Shown: positions 1 through 8,200 of the stretch, one piece after another
Numbering within the stretch: position 1 is the first letter of the stretch
Layout of the letters: the number at the start of each line of letters is the position of its first letter
Origin: Pontivivens sp032464575
GTDB lineage: Bacteria; Pseudomonadota; Alphaproteobacteria; Rhodobacterales; Rhodobacteraceae
Assembly (NCBI GenBank): GCA_032464575.1
Contig: JAWDKM010000007.1
Coordinates: 124,001 to 188,000, forward strand
Length of the DNA: 64,000 bases
Reading direction: 5' to 3'
Translations under genes and position numbers: made by a program
The notes under the pieces: model-generated
What the model was told of the DNA's origin: nothing
What the model saw: the letters and a program-made list of their open reading frames with translations, nothing else
Database searches by the model: none

Positions 1-499
1 CGAGCCGGTCGACGGACTGGGTGTGGAGCGCGTTGACCTGCATCGGATCGGCGCCCGCGATCTCCGACAGGCGGGTGCCGTCCTGCACCTCGACCCGCTT
101 CCGCGGCAGGACCGTCCAGATCCGCTTCGCATCCTTGTAGGTCTCGTAGATGTCCTGATGCAGCGTACCGCCGAGCGCGATGTTCATCATCTGGGAGCCG
201 CGGCAGATGCCCAGCGCCGGACGTCCGGTCGCGTCAGCCTCGACCAGCAATCGGTATTCCAGCGCGTCGCGCTCCGGGTCGATCCGGGCCTCGGCCATCA
301 GCTTTCCGCCGTAGAGATCGGCGGAGATGTCGTCGCCGCCACCCACGATCAGCCCATCGACCTCGTGGATATCGGCGGGTGCCCCTACGCGCCACCAGAC
401 GGGCCGTCCGCCCGCGAGCCGCACATTGAGCGCGATCAGCGGAAAGATGCGCCACCCCGAACGTGCCGAGGTCGTCACGCCGATCACCGGTCGCGTCAT
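1..499 (-). CDS. Class I glutamine amidotransferase / gamma-glutamyl hydrolase-like protein, partial
   Basis: The first 166 residues are present; the C-terminal part lies beyond the left edge. The protein begins MTRPVIGVTTSARSGW and contains GLIVGGGDDISADLYGG and the nucleophile elbow GICRGSQMMN, with Cys as the expected nucleophile, as in PuuD-type peptidase C26 proteins (gamma-glutamyl-GABA hydrolase family). An HTQSVD segment at the visible end also fits this family. The family hydrolyses gamma-glutamyl amides or supplies ammonia from glutamine. The start codon overlaps the amidoligase stop (ATGA), so the two are translationally coupled and probably act on one substrate. I cannot check the C-terminal catalytic His and Glu. 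The substrate is unknown. Confidence 0.85.
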   Translation of the reverse strand, partial: MTRPVIGVTTSARSGWRIFPLIALNVRLAGGRPVWWRVGAPADIHEVDGLIVGGGDDISADLYGGKLMAEARIDPERDALEYRLLVEADATGRPALGICRGSQMMNIALGGTLHQDIYETYKDAKRIWTVLPRKRVEVQDGTRLSEIAGADPMQVNALHTQSVDRL

Positions 500-1473
500 G
501 CCGCCATCATCTCCCTCAGTTCAGCATAGCCGCCCTCGCGCAGGATCGCGTCGATGCGGGGCGGCCAGTCGGTGCGCAACGTGGTCCAACGCGCGCGATG
601 GGCCAGCCATCCTTCGGCGAGTGCGTCGATCAGCGCCGGATCCGCGGCGACCCGCTCGACCGCCGTCCAGACGCTCCACTCGACCTCGGGCGACCAGCCC
701 GCCTCGTCGATGCGGCAGTCCGGCAGGCGGTAGTGGAAGGTCGGACGCGCACCGCCCTTCTCCCCCGCGGGAAGGAGCGCGCGGACCTGGGCCGCGTCCA
801 TCGTCCGGAGGATCGGCAGCAGGTCGAGGCCGCGGTTCCGCGTCGCGTTGTGCTCGATGTAAAGCGCGATGAGGTCGGCGGCGTACCCCTGCCCCTCCCC
901 CCGCGCAAGCGCATCGACGAAGGCCCGCGGATAGGGATCGACGAAGGGCAGCATGCGGCGACCGATGTCGATCGGATGGCCGTCGCGGATCCCATCCTCA
1001 ATCAGCGCGAAAGCCCGCAGCACCGGGTAGATATCTTCCACGGCGAGCGAGATCACCTCGGTGTTGATGTGCATCCCGAAGGCATAGAGCGCGCCGCGAC
1101 TGGTTCCCTGCGCCCCCGCCGCCCGCAGCGCGTCGATCGCGGGATCGATGCGGTGGAGCGCATCATGGGGCAGCGGCGGCAACACGATCTCCACGGGCAC
1201 CAGGACGCTGCCGATCTCGCCCACCACCCTCTTGAGGTCTGGGTCGAGCCCTTCGCGCTGCACGAAACCCATGTCGAGCAGCACCTTGATATCGCCGATC
1301 GAGCTGTCGCGCAGGTGCTGGCTGTGGGGACCGCCTTCCGCTTCACCCCCCAAAACCTCGCGCAGGGCGGAGACCGTACGAGCAACGTCGGGCCCGATGA
1401 ATTCCAGTTCGAGCCCTACACCCCGGATGGATCCCTCCGCCGTGCGGGCAACCGGCAACGGGGCGTAGGGCAT
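496..1473 (-). CDS. Amidoligase family protein (ATP-dependent COOH-NH2 ligase)
   Basis: This 325-residue protein resembles the glutamine-synthetase-fold amidoligases (Pfam Amidoligase_2). Near the N-terminus it has GVGLELEFIGPD, the expected acidic metal-binding strand, and in the middle GMHINTEV, a typical His/Asn motif of the family. The family joins a carboxylate to an amine using ATP, usually making unusual peptide or metabolite amides. Comparative genomics has linked such enzymes to class I glutamine amidotransferases, and that is the arrangement here: the stop codon overlaps the next gene's start by 4 nt. The ribosome-binding site before the start is poor. No substrate can be deduced from the window. 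Confidence 0.8.
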   Translation of the reverse strand: MPYAPLPVARTAEGSIRGVGLELEFIGPDVARTVSALREVLGGEAEGGPHSQHLRDSSIGDIKVLLDMGFVQREGLDPDLKRVVGEIGSVLVPVEIVLPPLPHDALHRIDPAIDALRAAGAQGTSRGALYAFGMHINTEVISLAVEDIYPVLRAFALIEDGIRDGHPIDIGRRMLPFVDPYPRAFVDALARGEGQGYAADLIALYIEHNATRNRGLDLLPILRTMDAAQVRALLPAGEKGGARPTFHYRLPDCRIDEAGWSPEVEWSVWTAVERVAADPALIDALAEGWLAHRARWTTLRTDWPPRIDAILREGGYAELREMMAA

Positions 1474-1478
1474 GCGCT

Positions 1479-1622
1479 TTATTGGGCGGCGTCGTTGGCC
1501 GTGCCCGTGATCGCCTCACCACCGGCCTCGATATCGCGGCCGACGCCGGCGACCGTGTTGCAGGCTGCAAGGAAGAGACCGACGAGCGTCAGTGCCGTGA
1601 CGGCACGGATGGAACGGGACAT
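1479..1622 (-). CDS. Entericidin A/B-like small lipoprotein
   Basis: A 47-residue protein starting MSRSIRAVTALTL with lipobox LAAC, giving a predicted lipidated Cys at residue 21. The mature peptide (CNTVAGVGRDIEAGGEAITG and a few more residues) has the sequence typical of the EcnA/EcnB family of tiny outer-membrane lipoproteins. An AGGAG ribosome-binding site stands just upstream of the chosen ATG, so a longer in-frame extension was rejected. It lies 32 nt downstream of ecfG on the same strand and may be cotranscribed as a stress-response gene; entericidins are stress-regulated in other bacteria. The exact function is not known. Confidence 0.85.
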   Translation of the reverse strand: MSRSIRAVTALTLVGLFLAACNTVAGVGRDIEAGGEAITGTANDAAQ

Positions 1623-1654
1623 GACAGAACTCCTTATCTTGTTTTCCCGTGACG

Positions 1655-2200
1655 TCAGTTGGAGTTCTCGACCATCGCGGCAAGGGTTCGGCTGTCGGTT
1701 GTGCCCACTTCGTCCTCGCGAAGGCCCAGGATCTCGGTCAGGCGGGAGCGTGCGCGGTTGACCCGGCTCTTGACCGTGCCGATGGCGCATTCACAGATTA
1801 CCGAAGCCTCCTCGTAGGACATGCCCGCGGCGCCAACCAGCATCAGCGCCTCGCGCTGGTCTGGTGGCAGCGTGTCGAAAGCGCGGCGGAAATCACTGAG
1901 GTCCATGATGCCGTCTTGCTGCGGTTTCTGCCGCAGTCCGTCGGTATAGGCACCGTCGACGTCCTCGACCTCCCACTTCTGCTTGCGCTTCGATGAGTAG
2001 AAAGTGTTGCGCAGGATGGTGAAGAGCCAGGCCCGCATGTTCGAGCCCTCCTGGAACTTGTCACGGTTCGACAGCGCCTTCACGATGGTGTCCTGCACGA
2101 GGTCGTCCGCACGCGCATGATCGCGCGTCAGGGATCGGCCGAACGCGCGCAGGTCGGGGACGAGACCCACGACGAGTTCCTCGAATGTAGGGTCAGCCAT
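1655..2200 (-). CDS. ecfG: General stress response ECF sigma factor EcfG
   Basis: A 181-residue ECF sigma factor. Region 2 is visible around ADDLVQDTIVKAL and MRAWLFTILRNTFYS, and region 4 as LPPDQREALMLVGAAGMSYE followed by IGTVKSRVNRARSRL. These are typical EcfG-group sequences. EcfG directs the alphaproteobacterial general stress regulon and is held inactive by NepR until PhyR is phosphorylated. Its ATG overlaps the end of nepR by 8 nt, and phyR is divergent just beyond. The start at MADPTFEELV was chosen over an upstream in-frame Met because of this overlap and the normal family length. Confidence 0.93.
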   Translation of the reverse strand: MADPTFEELVVGLVPDLRAFGRSLTRDHARADDLVQDTIVKALSNRDKFQEGSNMRAWLFTILRNTFYSSKRKQKWEVEDVDGAYTDGLRQKPQQDGIMDLSDFRRAFDTLPPDQREALMLVGAAGMSYEEASVICECAIGTVKSRVNRARSRLTEILGLREDEVGTTDSRTLAAMVENSN

Positions 2201-2354
2201 CGGCCTTAGCGCCCTCCTTGCGAAGTTGCGCCACGAGTTCCGCAAGCTTGTCCGACATCGGCTCCTGCATGCTCTGCTCGTAGACCTGCTTGAGGTGGCT
2301 CTCGATCCGCTTCTCGGAGTTGGAGGTCACCTTTTCCTTTTCGTCTTCGCTCAT
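2193..2354 (-). CDS. nepR: Anti-sigma factor NepR
   Basis: A 53-residue protein. The core IESHLKQVYEQSMQEPMSDK followed by LAELVAQLRKE matches the two-helix NepR signature. NepR binds EcfG and keeps it from RNA polymerase; phosphorylated PhyR displaces it with a sigma-like domain. The gene overlaps ecfG and is divergent from phyR, the standard arrangement. A start 10 codons upstream is open (MHVGPHHGKA), but the chosen Met (MSEDEKEK) fits usual NepR proteins better. Confidence 0.9.
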   Translation of the reverse strand: MSEDEKEKVTSNSEKRIESHLKQVYEQSMQEPMSDKLAELVAQLRKEGAKADG

Positions 2355-2446
2355 CGCTTTCCCATGATGTGGACCCACGTGCATGACCTGTCTGCCGAAA
2401 TTGACGCCAGCTCACCATGCTCTACCTCAGATGCCATTGACCTAGA

Positions 2447-2470
2447 CCGGTTTGTTTCAAAGAAAACCGG
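2447..2470. promoter_or_regulatory. Imperfect inverted repeat in the nepR/phyR divergent promoter
   Basis: Seven-base arms CCGGTTT and AAACCGG are separated by 10 nt, 24 nt in all, midway between the divergent nepR and phyR starts. It could be an operator or the base of a transcript hairpin. I could not find a clear EcfG-type promoter (GGAAC, 16-18 nt, CGTT) in this interval, so how the locus is autoregulated is not evident from the sequence. Confidence 0.35.
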
Positions 2471-2494
2471 AATTGATGAACGGGACCTGAACGA

Positions 2495-3310
2495 ATGCAA
2501 GAAAATCCCCCCGCCGCCGACCGGTTGGGCGGTGTCCTCCCCGAACTTCGCCGATTTGCCAGGGCTCTCTGCGGATCGCAGCCGGCGGGGGACGCCTATG
2601 CCGCCGCGACGCTGGAGGCCATTCTCGCGGATCCCGGCGGCTTCGGCGACACGACGGACCCAAAGCGGGCGCTGTTCGAGATCTTCGGCAGCATATGGCG
2701 CTCCTCGGGTCGCTCGATCGATGGCGTGGGCGAGGAAGGTTCCGCGCGCGAGGCGACGATGCAGGAGCGGCTCTCGGTGCTGACCCCGCAGGCGCGCGAG
2801 GCGGTCCTGCTGCGCCTGCTGGAGGATTTCAGCTTTGGCGACATCGCCCGCATCATGAAGATCTCCACCGTCGAGGCCGAGGAACTGGTCGATATCGGCA
2901 TGACCGAGCTGGAGAGCGAGCAGCGCTCGCGCGTGCTCATCATCGAGGACGAGCCGCTGATCGCCATGGATCTCTCGAACATGGTCGAGGGGCTGGGACA
3001 CGACGTGATCTCCGTCGCGCGGACCCGCAGCGAGGCGGTGGAGGCGGTCTCGGGCCTGCGTCCGGATCTCATTCTGGCCGACGTGCGGCTGGCGGACGGA
3101 TCGTCGGGCATCGACGCGGTGGACGACATCCTGGGTGCCGCGCAGGACGACATTCCCGTCATCTTCATAACCGCCTACCCGCAGCGTCTGCTGACGGGCG
3201 AGCGGCGCGAACCGGCCTTCGTGATCACCAAACCGTTCGACGAGCGCAAGCTGCGCGTGCTGATCGATCAGGCTCTCTTCTTCCGCATGCTTCCGGCGCA
3301 GAACGCTTAG
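2495..3310 (+). CDS. phyR: Response regulator PhyR (sigma-like domain plus receiver)
   Basis: A 271-residue protein with an N-terminal EcfG-like domain (about residues 1-135) and a C-terminal receiver. The receiver starts at SRVLIIEDEPLIAMDL, has the phospho-acceptor Asp196 in LADVRL, the conserved Thr in FITAYP and the Lys in VITKPF. PhyR is the anti-anti-sigma switch of the general stress response: once phosphorylated it binds NepR and frees EcfG. It is divergent from nepR-ecfG. No cognate HWE/HisKA2 histidine kinase gene is in the window. Confidence 0.95.
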   Translation: MQENPPAADRLGGVLPELRRFARALCGSQPAGDAYAAATLEAILADPGGFGDTTDPKRALFEIFGSIWRSSGRSIDGVGEEGSAREATMQERLSVLTPQAREAVLLRLLEDFSFGDIARIMKISTVEAEELVDIGMTELESEQRSRVLIIEDEPLIAMDLSNMVEGLGHDVISVARTRSEAVEAVSGLRPDLILADVRLADGSSGIDAVDDILGAAQDDIPVIFITAYPQRLLTGERREPAFVITKPFDERKLRVLIDQALFFRMLPAQNA

Positions 3311-3321
3311 ATCACTGCCCT

Positions 3322-3343
3322 GGTCGGCGCATTCCTGCCGACC
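3322..3343 (+). terminator. Stem-loop after phyR
   Basis: GGTCGGC and GCCGACC form a perfect 7-bp stem with an 8-nt loop, 11 nt after the phyR stop. There is no U-tract, so termination may be Rho-dependent or the hairpin may only protect the mRNA end. Confidence 0.4.
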
Positions 3344-3472
3344 GGGCCGTGGCCTTTGGCGAATCCGTCGAAAGAGTTGACATCGAGGGGATGGTTCACG
3401 GCCTTTCCTTCGCGCTAGGGTGCGAAGCGAATATGCTGCAGCCTGCTGGCGGCAGGAGCAAAAAGGCTTGAT

Positions 3473-5281
3473 GTGAAACTCTTTTTCCTCACGGTGTCGC
3501 TCGCGGCCGGCCTTGCCGTCCTATCGGGTTGCAATCGCGACGACGTGGGCTTCGCCGTGCCGGACGCAGCGGAGCGGGTGGAGTACGACGTCCGACTGAC
3601 GGGCTTCCCGGACGAGGAGAGCGAGGCCCTCGCGCAGGAGACGCTGGAGCTGTACCGGCGGCAGGAGGACGGCGCGGCCTCCCCAGCATTCCTGCGCCGC
3701 CGTGCGGACAACGACCTGCCGACCGTCGAGACGATCCTCCAGGCCGAGGGCTATTACACCGCCGAGGTCCGGCGCGAGGTGACGGGCGGCGATGGTGAGC
3801 CGCTGCTGGTCGAGGTGATCGTAGAGCCCGGCCCTGCCTTCACCCTCACCGAACATAACTTCGAGCTGCGGAACCTGCAGGGCACGCCACCACCGCTCGA
3901 CCCAGAGGCCCTTGGCAGTCCCATCGGCGAGCGGTCCGAGGCCGTTCCGATCATCGAGGCGGAGGACGCCGCGATCGCCGCCCTGCGCCGTGCGGGTTAC
4001 GCCTATGCCCGCTTCGACGACCGCGACGCCGTCGCCGACCCGCGCGACCGGACCGTGCGCGTCACATCGATCATCAATGCGGGCCGTCCCTATACCTTCG
4101 GCGAGGTGACGTTCGACGGCCTGCGCCGCGTCGATGAGGAATACCTGCGCACCTACATCTCGTGGGAAGAGGACGACATCTTCGACCTGTCCACCCTGCG
4201 CGACTTCCAACAGGATCTCGTGCGCACCCGGCTTTTCAACACCGTGATCGCCGAACCGCCGGAGGACGCGCCCGAGAATGGCAGCTCCCTCCCGATCATG
4301 GTCGAGGTGACCGAGCGCAGGCGCCGCACCCTCTCCGTCGGGCTGCGCTTCGATACGGAGGACGGGCCCGCAACCGAAGCGTCGATCGAGAACCGCAACC
4401 TCTTCGGCCGGAACGAGACCCTCCGCTTCGAGGTCCGCCTTGGAGCCGAGGAGCGCGGCGGCGCCATAAGCTTCCGCGTGCCGCAGGTCGGCCGCGACGG
4501 CCAGAACCTCGTCTTCGGCACCGAGTACCAGGACCGCGAGGAGGAGGCGTTCGAGGGGGAGACCTTCACCGCCAATATCGGCCTCGAACGAGAGTTGAAC
4601 GAAGAATGGCGGACCGGCCTCGGCTTGGCCTACGAGCTGTCGGACGTGACCGAGGACGACGAGGATCGCGATATCGAGATCTACGGCATTCCCGCCTTCA
4701 TCGACTACGACAACACCTCCGATCCGCTGGATCCGCGTTCGGGCTTTCGTGCCCGTGTGGAGGGCGCTCCTTTCTACGGCACGGTGGACGGCGAGGCGAC
4801 GAGCTTCCTGCGCATAGACAGCCGCGCCTCGGCCTACTTCCCGCTGACCGAGGATCAGAGCCTCGTCCTCGCCACCCGCGCCCGCGTCGCGTCCATCGCA
4901 TCGGACGACGTGTTCGACGTTCCGGTCACGCGCCGGATCTTCGCCGGCGGCGGCGGCTCCGTCCGCGCCTTCGGCACCGACACGCTCGGCCCGGAGGACG
5001 ACGACGGAGACGCGCGAGGCGGCCTCTCCGCCGTCGAACTGGGTGCAGAGCTGCGCTTTCCCATCCGGGGAAATATCGGCGGCGTCGCCTTCATCGAGGC
5101 GGGGGAGGTCAGCGACGAGACGCTGCCCAAGCTGCAGGACGGCCTGCGCTACGGCGCGGGCACCGGCATCCGTTACGCCTCACCCATCGGTCCCGTGCGC
5201 GCCGACATCGCGTTCCCGCTGGATCGGGAGGACGACGAGGACGCTTTCCAGTTCTATCTCGCGATCGGGCAGGCCTTCTGA
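3473..5281 (+). CDS. tamA: Outer-membrane assembly protein TamA (BamA/Omp85 family)
   Basis: A 602-residue protein with a GTG start preceded by AAGG. Three POTRA-like repeats (about residues 35-270) include TFGEVTFDGLRRVDEEYLR. A C-terminal 16-strand barrel follows, with RIFAGGGGSVRAFGTDTLGP matching the Omp85 VRGF/Y region; the chain ends in Phe. TamA works with TamB in outer-membrane protein insertion and envelope lipid transport. The gene overlaps tamB by one base (TGATG). Unusually, the signal sequence ends in a lipobox-like LSGC with Cys20, so the N-terminus may be lipidated rather than cleaved by signal peptidase I. Confidence 0.9.
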   Translation: MKLFFLTVSLAAGLAVLSGCNRDDVGFAVPDAAERVEYDVRLTGFPDEESEALAQETLELYRRQEDGAASPAFLRRRADNDLPTVETILQAEGYYTAEVRREVTGGDGEPLLVEVIVEPGPAFTLTEHNFELRNLQGTPPPLDPEALGSPIGERSEAVPIIEAEDAAIAALRRAGYAYARFDDRDAVADPRDRTVRVTSIINAGRPYTFGEVTFDGLRRVDEEYLRTYISWEEDDIFDLSTLRDFQQDLVRTRLFNTVIAEPPEDAPENGSSLPIMVEVTERRRRTLSVGLRFDTEDGPATEASIENRNLFGRNETLRFEVRLGAEERGGAISFRVPQVGRDGQNLVFGTEYQDREEEAFEGETFTANIGLERELNEEWRTGLGLAYELSDVTEDDEDRDIEIYGIPAFIDYDNTSDPLDPRSGFRARVEGAPFYGTVDGEATSFLRIDSRASAYFPLTEDQSLVLATRARVASIASDDVFDVPVTRRIFAGGGGSVRAFGTDTLGPEDDDGDARGGLSAVELGAELRFPIRGNIGGVAFIEAGEVSDETLPKLQDGLRYGAGTGIRYASPIGPVRADIAFPLDREDDEDAFQFYLAIGQAF

Positions 5282-8200
5282 TGCGGATCCTCCTCGCCCT
5301 CCTCCTGTGGCTCTGCACCGCCGCCGCCGCGGTGGCGCAGACCTCGATCTTCGACATCGACAACCGGCTGGTGCAGTTCGCCCTGCGGCAGATTTCGTCA
5401 CCCGGCTCCTTCGAGATCACGGCCGAGCTGGTGGAGGACGCCGAGGGGGCCACCCGTCTCAATGGCGTCGCGGTCTCCGATGGGGTGGGCGTGTGGATGA
5501 CCATTGACCAGCTTGTGGTCGACTGGAACTCCTCGCGTATCCTGCGCGGCGAACTGGAGCTCGAGAACATCATCGTGCGCGGGCTCGACATGACCCGCGC
5601 CCCATCCGCCGATGCGGAGGCGCCGACGGTGGAGGTCGAGGCGACGCAGGGCACCCCCTCCCCCTTCGACTGGCCGCGCGCGCCGATCCCTGTGCGGGTC
5701 GAGAACATGGAGCTGACCGACATCCGCATCGGTCCGGCCGTCCTGGGGCAGGAGATCACCTTCGACGGGCAGGGCGAGGCGGCGGACGAGGGCGACACGC
5801 AGCGCGTGGAGCTCACGATCACCCGCACTGACGAGGTCGACGGGCGAATCGCGCTCAGCTACCTGCGCGACTTCGCGGCCCGGACCCTCGCCCTCAACCT
5901 CGATGCGCAGGAGGACGCGGGCGGCATCGTCGCCCAGCTCGCCGGTTTTCCGGAGGATAGCGCGTCCTCACTCACCCTCTCCGGCGAGGGGCCGCGCGAC
6001 GACTGGCGCCTGACCTTCGATGCGGAGACCGACGACGTGTTCGAGGCCGAGGGCCGCGCCACCGTCTCCTATGCCGAGCCGCTGGGCGTCACCGCCGATT
6101 TCAGCCTGGAGCCGGGGCCTGAGCTCGACCCCACGATCCGCGCCGTGGTGGGCGAGCGCGCAGACCTCGCCGTGCGCATCCAGCAGGGCAATGACGGCAT
6201 TATCCGCGTCGACGAGCTGGAGCTCGACAGCCCCGCGCTGCAGCTCACCGGCGACGGCACCTTCGACACAGCGACGCAGGCGAGCGATCTTAGCGTGGCG
6301 CTCACCGGCACCGGCCAGCTCTCCGCCCTCGTGGCCGGGATCAGCTTCGAGAGTTTCGGTTTCGAGGGCCGTGTCACCGGCCCGCCCGAGGATCTGACCG
6401 CGACCGGCGATGCGGAGCTCAATGCCTTCCGCTCCGCCGCTTTCGACGCCACGCAGCTCGCCCTCGACATCGACCTGCGCCGGATCGGAGAGCGGCTGAC
6501 CCTCGATGCGGCGGGCACCGGCCGCGGCCTCAGGATCGATCAGGTGGAGGAGGATACGCTCGGTACCGCCCAGCTCGCCATTCAGATGGTGCAGGAGGGC
6601 GACCGGATCGACCTTGAGACCGCCCGTCTCGACAGCCCGCTCCTGAGTCTCGACGCCGAGGGGTTCCTGGAGACCGATTTCGAGAATGCCGACCTACGCT
6701 TCGACGTGAACGCCCGCGACCTGTCGCAAGTCGGCCGCGCCTACGGGCAGGAGGTTCAGGGCGCGGTGCAGGCTTCCGGCTTCGTCCGGCGGCAGGAGGG
6801 CGTGACCGACGGTCTGATCAGCGCGGCCGTGCGCGACGTGCGCAGCGCGCCGGTGGACCTCGACGCGCTGTCTCTAAACGTCGAGCTGGGCCAGCAGGGC
6901 GAGGATGTCCGCGCGACCCTCGCAGGGCAGGCGACCGGCCTGCGCCTCGACCGGCTGGGGCCGGAGATCCTCGGCCCAGCCGGGATCGGCGCCGACATCG
7001 TGATCGGGGCGGAGGAGATCACGGGGCGCGACATCCGCCTCGACAGCGACCTCCTCGATTTCCTCGCCGAGGTCGTGCAGGAGCGTGCCACCGGCGGCCT
7101 GCGCTTCTCCTACGCCGTCGAGACCGCGGATGCCGGTCCCGTCGCCGCGGCATATGGCATAGATGCGGAGGGCCAGATACAGGCGTCAGGCGAAGGTTCG
7201 CTCACCGACGGCGTCATCGCCACCACCCTCGACCTCGTCGCGCAGGAGCTGCGCTATGACGATCTGGTCGCGGCGGAGCGGTTGGAGCTCGCCGCGAACC
7301 TCGTCGGCGGCGACACGATCGACCTGACGGCGCGGGCGACCGCGACTGGCGTGCAGGCCGACCGGCTCGGCCCGGAGGAGCTGGGCCGCGTCACAGTGAC
7401 CGCCGATGCGCAACTCGACGGGCAGACGGCGGCACTCTCGCCCCTGACGCTGGAGACCGGCCTCGGCACGATCCGGCTGAGCGGCACGGCGACGACCGAT
7501 GCGTCCAACGCCGACCTCTCCCTGCAACTCGACCTGCCGCAGGTCGCACCCATTGCCGCGGCCTACGGTCAGCAGGCACGCGGGTCGGCGGATCTCGACG
7601 GGACGCTTATCCGGACGGATGGCGACACGCTCATCACCCTCGACGGCACGGTGGCGGACGCGGCGTACGGGGACCTCGTGGACCTCGGCCGCCTCACCCT
7701 CGATGCCGAGGTCGCGCAGGATACCGAGGAGACCCGCGTCGACCTCGACGGTCGGGCCACCGGCCTGCGCATCGATCGCCTGACGCCTGACCTGCTCGGC
7801 CCCACGACACTGGGCGCCAGCATCAGGCTCACCGACGTCATCGAGGTCCAGCGCGCCGAGATCGACAACCGGCTCCTGACGGGCAGCGCCAGCGGCACGT
7901 TGTCCGAAACCTCATCGATCGACTACGACCTCGCCGTTCCCGCCCTCGCCCCTATCGCAGAACTCTACGATCAGGATGCAAGTGGCGCCCTCGTCGCTCA
8001 GGGCGTCGTGACGCTGGAGGACGCGCCGCAGGTCCAGGGCCGGATTGCGCTGGAGGACTTTGCCTTCACCGGTCAGCGCTTCGGCGACGTGGTGCTCGGC
8101 CACGACGTCACCCTGGGCGATCCGATCACCGCCGAGGCGACGCTGCGTGCGGTCGCCGGCCCCCTCGCCGGCACCGACCTCGACCTCACCGCCCGCTACG

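Noticed and set aside
4162..5280. 5' extension of the tamB reading frame
   Set aside because: It lies within tamA in another frame; the tamB signal peptide begins at 5281.
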